Source of the DNA: Gammaproteobacteria bacterium
GTDB lineage: Bacteria > Pseudomonadota > Gammaproteobacteria > Pseudomonadales > Azotimanducaceae
DNA length: 13,610 nt
Assembly (NCBI GenBank): GCA_002708205.1
Contig: PAMR01000007.1
Coordinates: 79,883-93,492, forward strand
Reading direction: 5' to 3'
The position numbers and the translations under genes were made by a program. The notes beneath the pieces are model-generated. The model saw only the letters and a list, made by a program, of their open reading frames with translations, ran no database searches and had not been told where the DNA came from. Each line of letters opens with the position of its first letter. Positions within the stretch are counted from its first letter, which is position 1. Below, piece after piece: positions 7,645 through 13,610 of the stretch.

Positions 7645-7664
7645 AAGGCAAGGCACACGTTTTT

Positions 7665-8531
7665 TTACTCGGCAGCTCGGCCTGCTGCGACATCCTCAGC
7701 GTCTCCAGCATCAGGATATTGTGGAGCATACTGTTTGTAGAGATGCGAACCAATATGTTCTATTCGTTGACGTTCCTCTTCATCGAGTGGACCTTGCTCC
7801 AGCGCGGAAATGGCTTCATCCATTTGGTCCGCACTACCTGGTCCAGCGATAATCATATCTACGGCTGGATTTGATAAGGCATATCGATAGCAGTCGCGTG
7901 CGCTAACAGGATCATGGCCTTCTGGCATTTTGCTAGGGTCTAGCAAATGTCCCCATCGAGTAGAGGTATAGGATGCTATTGTTGGACGGTGTTGTTCAGT
8001 TACGTGGGGGAAAACATCCGTTTCGGCTCCACGGTGCACGGGGTTATAACGCAACATTAATAGTTCGTAAGGGCTCAAACCATTGGGATACTCGGCAAGA
8101 AAATCTGGTATGAGTGGTCGATTGTGCGAGCTCAGTGAGATAAAACGAACCAATCCGCGAGTTCGCAGCTTTTCGAAGACCTCGATATACGCTTCGGACG
8201 GTTTTGTCATTCGATTTCCTAACAGGAGGAAATCGTAGCTATCGACACCACCGGTTGATATCGCTTCTTCTACTTCTCCAGTAATCGTGCTTGGGTCATC
8301 TGAGTAGGACTGGATGGTTAAAATTACTTGGTCTCGATGTTTTTGTGCCAGATGAGCCATTGCCAATTGAAAGTCAGGTTGCCGAACCGTGCCCCAGTAG
8401 AGGTAATTGATGCCTCGATCGAAGGCGTTTTCGATGGCATGTCGGGGTGCATCAAAAGTCGAACCGATGCCTATACGTCCTGTTTTCAAACCCGTTTGTC
8501 CGATTTCAATTCGATCCAAAAAATCTGCCAT
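7665..8531 (-). CDS. Aldo/keto reductase-fold protein without the usual catalytic tetrad
   Basis: A 288-aa TIM-barrel protein of the aldo/keto reductase superfamily. The scaffold is recognisable: IGQTGLKTGRIGIGS (10-24), AIENAFDRGINYLYWGT (32-48), LRTRGLVRFISLSSHN (122-137), and the cofactor-side IAGPGSADQMDEAI (228-241). The four residues that do catalysis in the family are not where expected. The Asp of GxNxxDTA is Tyr45, the Tyr four to five residues later is absent, the Lys of the TK strand is Gln74 (VILTIQSY), and the His of the next strand is replaced by LLLGNR (102-107). It may be a noncatalytic or mechanistically different branch. The C-terminal tail is acidic and Ala-rich. GGAGG lies 6 nt before ATG 8531, a strong ribosome binding site. 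It is last in a four-gene minus-strand run. Confidence 0.85.
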   Translation of the reverse strand: MADFLDRIEIGQTGLKTGRIGIGSTFDAPRHAIENAFDRGINYLYWGTVRQPDFQLAMAHLAQKHRDQVILTIQSYSDDPSTITGEVEEAISTGGVDSYDFLLLGNRMTKPSEAYIEVFEKLRTRGLVRFISLSSHNRPLIPDFLAEYPNGLSPYELLMLRYNPVHRGAETDVFPHVTEQHRPTIASYTSTRWGHLLDPSKMPEGHDPVSARDCYRYALSNPAVDMIIAGPGSADQMDEAISALEQGPLDEEERQRIEHIGSHLYKQYAPQYPDAGDAEDVAAGRAAE

Positions 8532-8578
8532 CTGTTTCCTCCGTCTTCTTTCATTGTCACATTAAAGAAATGTACACC

Positions 8579-8624
8579 GCGCTGCCACTTTTTGTGCTAT
8601 TCGGGCATCAAGAAAGTGGCGCGT
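8579..8624. other. Hairpin between selO and the aldo/keto reductase-like gene
   Basis: GCCACTTT (8584-8591) and AAAGTGGC (8613-8620) form a perfect 8-bp stem. After one bulged T the pairing continues for four more positions, GCGC (8579-8582) with GCGT (8621-8624), one of them G-U. The loop is about 21 nt. No T-run follows on the minus strand, so it is not a classic intrinsic terminator. It lies in the 131-bp gap after selO and could stabilise or process the mRNA or modulate the next gene. Confidence 0.45.
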
Positions 8625-8650
8625 CGTGGGATTGGACTTTATGGGATTTG

Positions 8651-8660
8651 TCCGATCGGA
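8651..8660. repeat. 10-bp palindrome just after the selO stop
   Basis: TCCGATCGGA reads the same on both strands and stands two bases past the selO stop codon (minus strand). It may be a short 3' structure or protein site, or chance. Confidence 0.3.
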
Positions 8661-8662
8661 AT

Positions 8663-10258
8663 TTAGGAACTACAAGACAGCATGGAGCAACCAACTTTCG
8701 TTCGCGCCCACTCGGGACGTTTTTCCGCAAATGATTCTCGTCCGCGTTGTTCTGAATAGGGTCTACGCATCGTATCTAGTAATTCTCGAACCGTATCATA
8801 GTTTCCTTCCGTCGCTTCATCGATGGCTATTTGCGCCAGATAATTCCGCATAACATATAGTGGGTTTACGGAATTCATGCGATCGGTTCGCTCTACATCG
8901 GACAGTTTCTCCGACTGGGCTCGACGGACATAACTCTCAAGCCATTGGTTGATCAAATTTCGCTTGTTTTTGCCGCTATCCGTGTGTTCGTTGATTTCAT
9001 CCGGTTTGTAATACGCTCCCAGAAGTTGTGATACGGGATCGTTGTTCATTTTTTCGTGACTCAGATTTGCCAATAGTCTGAAAAATAGGGTCATATCGGT
9101 TTCGGTGATTTGTAGAGCCTTTCCTAGACCTCCGAGCAGAGTTTTATCTTCTTCCCGAAAGCTGAGCAGTCCGAGTTTATGGGCCATCATGCCATTCCAG
9201 CCGGATTGGTACTGATCGGCATAGTGAGCGAGTGCCTCTTCTAGTGGTTTGGTCTCCTTAATCAGTGGAAACAGCGCATTTGCAAGTTGAAGTAAGTTCC
9301 ATTGTGCAATCGCCGGTTGCTGTCCATACCGGTATCTGCGGTTGGCTGAGTCTGTCGTATTGGGCGTCCAGTCAGGGTCGTAGTTTTCAAGCCAGCCGTA
9401 GGGCCCATAATCGATGGTCTCTCCTAGGATCGACATATTATCGGTGTTCATTACGCCATGGACGAACCCGACACGCATCCATTCGATGATCATAGAAGCA
9501 GTTTTTTCGACGACTTCGCTGAATAAATTTACATAGCTTTCTGGAGTACCGTCAGCCCGTAGATGTTCGAAGTGATGTGTGATTGTAAAGTCTGCTAATT
9601 GTCGAAGTAATTCGGTTTCCCCTCGCGCAGCAAGAATCTCAAAATTACCAAATCGTATGAATGATTCTGATACTCGACAGACGACTGCTCCAGGCTCTGG
9701 TTTGGGGTTTCCGTCATACAGCATGTCGCGAACGACTTGATTTCCGGAAAGCGTCAAACTGAGAGCTCGTGTTGTAGGAATGCCAAGATGATGCATCGCC
9801 TCACTACACAAAAATTCCCGAACCGACGATCGAAGCACTGCAAGTCCGTCGGCGGTGCGCGAATAAGGGGTTGGCCCTGCCCCCTTTAGCTGTAGCGTGA
9901 AGTGCTGTTTTTTATTGTTTATAATTTCACCAAGAACGATGGCTCTGCCGTCACCCAGTTGACCGGCCCAGTTTCCAAATTGATGGCCGCCATAACACAT
10001 AGCGAAGGGATCCATGCCCGGCAATATTTTATTCCCGGTAAATATTTGAGTGAATTCTTCGCTGCCACAATCTTCAGGCCTAAGTCCCAATAGTTCCGCT
10101 GTTTCTTCGGAGAACGCTACACATGTGGGATTGGCAGTAGTCAGAGGTTCTACGCGTGAATAACAAGCCCCTTCTACCTGCCGGCAGAAATTCTCCGTTT
10201 CGGAATCGGCCGGTAAGGCATTTGCAAAACGATTAGTGAATTGAAAGTTGGTTTGCAT
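8663..10258 (-). CDS. selO: Protein adenylyltransferase SelO (YdiU family)
   Basis: Pseudokinase-fold enzyme (531 aa) that transfers AMP from ATP to Ser, Thr or Tyr of target proteins; in bacteria it is linked to redox and stress responses. Family signatures are MCYGGHQFGNWAGQLGDGRA (87-106), LQLKGAGPTPYSR (122-134, Lys125 matching the nucleotide-binding lysine), HGVMNTDNMSI (267-277, Asn274 as metal ligand) and DYGPYGW (283-289, Asp283 as metal ligand). The C-terminus RPEWARTKVGCSMLSCSS holds Cys524 and Cys529; many eukaryotic homologues have selenocysteine in this tail, while this one has Cys and ends at TAA. Length and both ends match the family. It follows the serine hydrolase gene by 16 nt, so the two are probably co-transcribed; its ribosome binding site is weak (AGAAGA, rather far from the ATG). 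Confidence 0.95.
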   Translation of the reverse strand: MQTNFQFTNRFANALPADSETENFCRQVEGACYSRVEPLTTANPTCVAFSEETAELLGLRPEDCGSEEFTQIFTGNKILPGMDPFAMCYGGHQFGNWAGQLGDGRAIVLGEIINNKKQHFTLQLKGAGPTPYSRTADGLAVLRSSVREFLCSEAMHHLGIPTTRALSLTLSGNQVVRDMLYDGNPKPEPGAVVCRVSESFIRFGNFEILAARGETELLRQLADFTITHHFEHLRADGTPESYVNLFSEVVEKTASMIIEWMRVGFVHGVMNTDNMSILGETIDYGPYGWLENYDPDWTPNTTDSANRRYRYGQQPAIAQWNLLQLANALFPLIKETKPLEEALAHYADQYQSGWNGMMAHKLGLLSFREEDKTLLGGLGKALQITETDMTLFFRLLANLSHEKMNNDPVSQLLGAYYKPDEINEHTDSGKNKRNLINQWLESYVRRAQSEKLSDVERTDRMNSVNPLYVMRNYLAQIAIDEATEGNYDTVRELLDTMRRPYSEQRGRESFAEKRPEWARTKVGCSMLSCSS

Positions 10259-10274
10259 CGTATGTATTGTTCTT

Positions 10275-11486
10275 CTAAGAAATAATTGCTGAGTAGATGA
10301 GGTTTTTAAGTTGTCCTCGAAAGTTAAACGTGTTGGAAGGCATGAGTTGTGTCATAAAAATAGCAACAAGGTCGTCGATGGGGTCAACCCAAAAAATGGT
10401 CGATGCTGCGCCTCCCCAGAAAAAATCGTTTACACCAAACTGTCCGGCCTCTACGGTGTCTAGTGTACTAGCAAAACCCAGTCCGAAACCGATTCCCTCA
10501 TAGGCGGTTTCTGAGAAAGAACCGATTGCCAAACTCGCCAGATCTTGATTGTTGACCAAGTGGTTTCTTCGCATAAGCTCTATCGTGCGGGGTCCTAGGA
10601 TACGCGCGCCGTCGAGCTCTCCACCACAGCGCAGCATTTCTGAGAATCGCCAGTAGTCTTTCGTGGTACTAACGAGCCCGCCGCCTCCCGAAAAAAAGCT
10701 TTTGGGTTCCAAATAAATACTATCCATCGGATCGTCGATTAGTTGAAGCGTTTTGTCTTCTTTACGGCCGTAGTTGGCGGCAAAACGGGACATACTTTTT
10801 TCCGGCACAGTGAAGCCGGTGTCGGTCATGCCTAGCGGTTCAAAGATTTCTTCTCGAAGGTATATATCAAACGGTTTTCCAGAAAGGACTTCCACCAAGT
10901 AACCGCATACGTCCGTCGAATACGAATACAGCCATGCTTCGCCTGGATCGTACCTAAGCGGTATATTTCCTAATTTTTGGGCAAAGCTGGATAAGGTTTC
11001 TCCTTTGTCTTGTCGTAGACCGGCTTCTTTATAAGCGCGATCTACCGGATGTCCACTCCCACCATAAGTTAGACCACCAGTATGGCTTAGTAGATTGCGA
11101 AAAGTTATCGGCCGAATGGGAGCTTTTGTTTCGTAATTTGTGTCTCCAGAAACCCACACGCGCAAATCCCGCCAATCTGGCAGAACCCTATGAATAGGAT
11201 CGTTCAGTTGAAAGAGACCTTTTTCGTATAGCTGCATGAGCGCAACAGAGGTAATGGGTTTCGACATGGAATAGATTCTGAAAATAGTGTCTTCAGTTAC
11301 AGACTTTTTACGCTCTCGATCCGCGAGTCCCAGAGACTGAAAGTAAGCCAGCTGACCATGGCGGGCGACTAACGCTTGGCACCCAACGATTTTCTCTTTT
11401 TCTATGAAGTTATCTCTTAGGTGATCGGTTATACGATTTAATCGGGTGGAATCGAATCCGGCGCTGGCTGGATCTTCAATCATCAA
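10275..11486 (-). CDS. Serine hydrolase of the beta-lactamase / family VIII esterase type
   Basis: A 403-aa protein of the class C beta-lactamase-related fold, which includes penicillin-binding proteins and family VIII carboxylesterases. The nucleophile motif is Ser73-Met-Ser-Lys76 in IYSMSKPITSVALM. The second motif is Tyr187-Ser in WLYSYSTDVCGYL, the YSx form typical of esterases rather than the YxN of beta-lactamases. The third is WGGAAST (357-363) in place of KTG. LLSHTGGLTYG (132-142) is also typical. No signal peptide is seen, so a cytoplasmic esterase acting on small esters or lactones is more likely than a cell-wall enzyme. ATG 11486 and the next ATG (11483) are both possible starts. 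It stands 80 nt after the dehydrogenase gene and 16 nt before selO. Confidence 0.9.
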   Translation of the reverse strand: MMIEDPASAGFDSTRLNRITDHLRDNFIEKEKIVGCQALVARHGQLAYFQSLGLADRERKKSVTEDTIFRIYSMSKPITSVALMQLYEKGLFQLNDPIHRVLPDWRDLRVWVSGDTNYETKAPIRPITFRNLLSHTGGLTYGGSGHPVDRAYKEAGLRQDKGETLSSFAQKLGNIPLRYDPGEAWLYSYSTDVCGYLVEVLSGKPFDIYLREEIFEPLGMTDTGFTVPEKSMSRFAANYGRKEDKTLQLIDDPMDSIYLEPKSFFSGGGGLVSTTKDYWRFSEMLRCGGELDGARILGPRTIELMRRNHLVNNQDLASLAIGSFSETAYEGIGFGLGFASTLDTVEAGQFGVNDFFWGGAASTIFWVDPIDDLVAIFMTQLMPSNTFNFRGQLKNLIYSAIIS

Positions 11487-11520
11487 TAAATCTCAGTCTT
11501 TAGTAGATATCGCGTACGCT

Positions 11521-11548
11521 AACATACGTAGGCCAAGTAGTAACTCAA
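11521..11548 (-). promoter_or_regulatory. Weak candidate promoter for the serine hydrolase gene
   Basis: On the minus strand TTGAGT (11548..11543), a 16-bp spacer and TATGTT (11526..11521). It lies in the 80-nt gap behind the dehydrogenase gene and would give a leader of about 25-30 nt. A GCGTACGC palindrome (11512-11519) falls close to the expected start of transcription. Confidence 0.25.
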
Positions 11549-11566
11549 CGGGTATTGCGTATTGGT

Positions 11567-12541
11567 TCAATACCATCGGCCCTTATCAACGACATTTTTT
11601 AGTGATTGTCCCTGCACGAAGCGAGTGGCGTTTTCTCGTAGTAAAGTGTAACGGCGTTCAGAGATGTTCTCGGCATCCGCTACTGCGATGTGTGGCGTGA
11701 TAATCACATTTTCCATCGTCCATAACGGATGGTTTGCAGGGAGTGGCTCTGTTTCGAAGACGTCTAGGCCTGCACCGGCGATCTCACCTACCTTTAGTGC
11801 GTGAGTTAAATCGTCCAGGGAACAGGTTTTTCCCCGACCGATATTGATGAAGTACGCCGATGATTTCATCATTGTAAAACGCCTCGCATCCCATAATCGG
11901 TCGGTTTCTGGAGTATGAGGGACGGTGGTGACGACGAAGTCTGCGGTGGGTAGATGCTCACTCAAGGCGGACGGTGGATATATCTCGGCGGAAGTTTCGT
12001 GTTCGGGTCTAGGTTCTATGCCAATCACTCTCGCACCAAAGGCTGAACATAGTCTCGCGGTTTCCGCACCTATACCACCGACGCCGAGAATCAAGACGGT
12101 GGATTGGTTTAAATCAATATAGCCGCGTTGACGCGCTTCGGGATTCCAATGTCTCTGATTTTGGGCGCCTGTCCAATAGGGTAGTCCACGCGATAAGGCT
12201 AATACAAACATCAGAATGTGGTGGGCGATGTGGTCCGAATATATGCCTCTAGGGTTACAAATGGTGACTGGATGCTCTACCAAAGCGGGGTAGTAATAGC
12301 CCTCAAATGGACCAGCAAACGGATTTTGTAGCCACTGAAGCTTTGAAGCACTAGGCAGAATCTCGGGAGAGACCCAACCATAGGCGGCATCGGCGTCAGC
12401 TATCAGATTGGCAACCTCCTCATCGGTTTGAGCAATAACGACATCGATTCCGGGCACGTCCTGTGGTAGCCGTTTGCTCCACTCCCGCATATCATCGTCC
12501 ACAGGGGGCAACATCACGAACCGCTTCATATTTCTCGCCAT
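11567..12541 (-). CDS. D-isomer-specific 2-hydroxyacid dehydrogenase (GhrA-like)
   Basis: NAD(P)-dependent oxidoreductase (324 aa) interconverting 2-oxo acids and D-2-hydroxy acids, such as glyoxylate or hydroxypyruvate with glycolate or glycerate. The catalytic-domain segment LQWLQNPFAGPFEGYY (68-83) precedes the Rossmann motif GVGGIGAE (153-160) and VTTVPHTPETDRL (204-216). The catalytic triad is Arg236 (INIGRGKT), Glu265 (DVFETEPLP) and His284 (ITPHIA). The frame stays open to 12787, but that extension overlaps the divergent phosphotriesterase-like gene and has no family similarity. I chose ATG 12541 (MARNMKRFVM); ATG 12529, preceded by GGCGAG, is nearly as good. The length fits the roughly 310-320 aa of GhrA relatives. 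It ends in TGA, so TGA is a normal stop in this genome. The substrate is not predictable; first gene of the minus-strand run. Confidence 0.9.
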   Translation of the reverse strand: MARNMKRFVMLPPVDDDMREWSKRLPQDVPGIDVVIAQTDEEVANLIADADAAYGWVSPEILPSASKLQWLQNPFAGPFEGYYYPALVEHPVTICNPRGIYSDHIAHHILMFVLALSRGLPYWTGAQNQRHWNPEARQRGYIDLNQSTVLILGVGGIGAETARLCSAFGARVIGIEPRPEHETSAEIYPPSALSEHLPTADFVVTTVPHTPETDRLWDARRFTMMKSSAYFINIGRGKTCSLDDLTHALKVGEIAGAGLDVFETEPLPANHPLWTMENVIITPHIAVADAENISERRYTLLRENATRFVQGQSLKNVVDKGRWY

Positions 12542-12613
12542 ATGTAATTCCGCTCTTTGGTTAACGAATAAAAACACGCTGACAATAGAATGCTCAACAG
12601 GATTTTTTTTGCC

Positions 12614-12622
12614 TGATACAAT
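12614..12622 (+). promoter_or_regulatory. Candidate extended -10 promoter for the phosphotriesterase-like gene
   Basis: TGATACAAT: a TGn extension followed by the -10 hexamer TACAAT (12617-12622). No good -35 is seen, as is usual with extended -10 promoters. Transcription would start near 12629, leaving a leader of under 20 nt that contains the G-rich ribosome binding site (GGGGGG, 6 nt before GTG 12647). It lies in the 105-bp gap divergent from the dehydrogenase gene. Confidence 0.4.
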
Positions 12623-12646
12623 ACCGAGGGATATGGGGGGCATATT

Positions 12647-13600
12647 GTGAACATGATTAATACTGTTACTGGACCGATAAACGCTGAAGATCTTGGTTTT
12701 ACGTTGATGCATGAGCATGTGATGGTCAGTGCTCCTAACATGTATCGTACATTTCCCGATCTTTTTGGGCCGGAAAATCGAGAGCAAAGGGCAATTGACA
12801 CTCTAAAACGGGCCAAATCAGAGGGGATCGATACGATCATTGATGCAACGACCTATGATCTGGGCAAGGATCCTCAGCTTTTAGCTGAGGTCTCTGCGGG
12901 CTCTGGAGTGAATATCATTAACGTCACTGGCTGGTGGTTAGATGTTCCGCGGTTCTTATCAGGGGTGTCGCCAAATCAGATGGCTCGTGAGTTTGTAAAA
13001 GATATCGAAGAAGGTTTTCGTGGCACTGGCATCAAGGCTGGAATTCTGAAATGTGCGGCTGATTTTCAAGGAGTTACCGTTGATCTGGAATTGATGGCGC
13101 GAGCTGCATCTCGGGCCCACGTAGAGACTGGTATTCCGATGATGGTGCATTCATATCCGACGGGGCAGGTAGCTCGGCGTCAAATCGAAATTTTTAAAGA
13201 GGAAGGTGTAGATCTTACAAAAGTGAAAATTGATCACTCTAATGACACAACAGACACAGAATATCTCCAGTGGATTTTGGATCAAGGTTGTTACTTGGGT
13301 TTGGATCGATATCCTGGACAGTTTGTTAGTCCCCATATGAGGACAGTGACGCTAAAAAATTTGATTGATATGGGGTACGGTGACCGTCTTTGTCCTTCGC
13401 ACGATTGCATCTGCTTGCATATTCATAAAGAACAGCCCGACGGTACAATTCCTGAAGAACATGATTTTTTTAAGAGCAATATGGATCAGTATCTTTATAT
13501 ACATCGTCACGTGATCCCTGATTTGCTTGAAATGGGAATCACAGAAGAGCAAGTGCAACAGCTATTTGTCGACAATCCTAGACAATTTTTTTCTAGTTAG
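12647..13600 (+). CDS. Phosphotriesterase-family metallohydrolase
   Basis: Amidohydrolase-superfamily TIM barrel (317 aa) with a two-metal centre. All ligands of the phosphotriesterase group are present: His22 and His24 (LMHEHV), the bridging Lys135 (AGILKCA), His168 (MMVHSY), His197 (KIDHSND) and Asp253 (PSHDCI). The C-terminus FVDNPRQFF is the usual end of the family. Members include true phosphotriesterases, quorum-signal lactonases and many uncharacterised lactone or ester hydrolases; sequence alone does not tell which. No signal peptide. The start is GTG 12647, 6 nt after a GGGGGG run; ATG 12653 is a possible alternative. It is divergent from the 2-hydroxyacid dehydrogenase, so a lactone-to-hydroxyacid route is conceivable but unproven. 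The gene is complete and ends 10 nt before the window edge. Confidence 0.93.
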   Translation: MNMINTVTGPINAEDLGFTLMHEHVMVSAPNMYRTFPDLFGPENREQRAIDTLKRAKSEGIDTIIDATTYDLGKDPQLLAEVSAGSGVNIINVTGWWLDVPRFLSGVSPNQMAREFVKDIEEGFRGTGIKAGILKCAADFQGVTVDLELMARAASRAHVETGIPMMVHSYPTGQVARRQIEIFKEEGVDLTKVKIDHSNDTTDTEYLQWILDQGCYLGLDRYPGQFVSPHMRTVTLKNLIDMGYGDRLCPSHDCICLHIHKEQPDGTIPEEHDFFKSNMDQYLYIHRHVIPDLLEMGITEEQVQQLFVDNPRQFFSS

Positions 13601-13610
13601 CTGAGACCGT

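Noticed and set aside
7640..7668. Intrinsic terminator at the hisG / aldo-keto reductase convergence
   Set aside because: There is a run of seven T, but no GC-rich hairpin precedes it on either strand.
8663..8700. Selenocysteine in the SelO tail
   Set aside because: The C-terminus reads Cys-Ser-Ser and ends at TAA; no TGA is present at the eukaryotic selenocysteine position.
8328..8853. Plus-strand open frames across the start of the aldo/keto reductase-like gene and the end of selO
   Set aside because: They are antisense to two well-supported genes and the short gap between them, and their peptides show no recognisable motifs.
12542..12787. N-terminal extension of the 2-hydroxyacid dehydrogenase frame
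   Set aside because: It overlaps the phosphotriesterase-like gene on the other strand, has no family similarity, and would make the protein about 80 residues too long.
12526..13558. Minus-strand open frames across the phosphotriesterase-like gene
   Set aside because: They are antisense to a complete gene with all metal ligands.

Overview
The window (13.6 kb) reads as ordinary bacterial chromosome, packed with conserved metabolic genes on both strands. The oligopeptidase A (PrlC/OpdA) type M3 peptidase, the long-form HisG, the SelO and the NorM/DinF-type MATE transporter suggest an uncultured gammaproteobacterium or a close relative, possibly marine or host-associated. That placement is inference from family resemblance; there is no rRNA or other marker gene. 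I see no phage, insertion sequence, CRISPR array, tRNA or rRNA.

Layout. At the left edge a MATE efflux transporter runs leftward off the window (minus strand). Across a divergent intergenic region lies prlC (plus), which is interrupted by an in-frame TGA. It converges on a class I aminotransferase gene (minus). The aminotransferase is divergent from ggt, a gamma-glutamyltransferase without a signal peptide (plus). After ggt come hisI and hisG (plus), two histidine biosynthesis genes 7 nt apart. These converge on a four-gene minus-strand run that reads, in transcription order, D-2-hydroxyacid dehydrogenase, family VIII-type serine hydrolase, selO and an aldo/keto reductase-fold protein. The dehydrogenase is divergent from a phosphotriesterase-family metallohydrolase (plus), which ends 10 nt before the window does.

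How the genes may work together. HisG (first step) and HisI (third step) belong to histidine synthesis; the other his genes are not here. The phosphotriesterase-like hydrolase, the serine hydrolase, the 2-hydroxyacid dehydrogenase and the aldo/keto reductase-like protein could handle esters or lactones and the hydroxy or keto acids released from them, but this rests on gene order only. Ggt and the aminotransferase could both act on glutamyl compounds and amino acids.

The main oddities are three. The peptidase gene has a TGA exactly where its family has a conserved glycine codon. The MATE reading frame has no ATG, GTG or TTG upstream of its first membrane segment, although it has a plausible ribosome binding site in front of ATC/ATA. 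The aldo/keto reductase homologue lacks all four residues of the usual catalytic tetrad. The first two lie within about 1.6 kb of each other and could mean local gene decay or base errors in the assembly. I did not find a convincing new multi-gene system.
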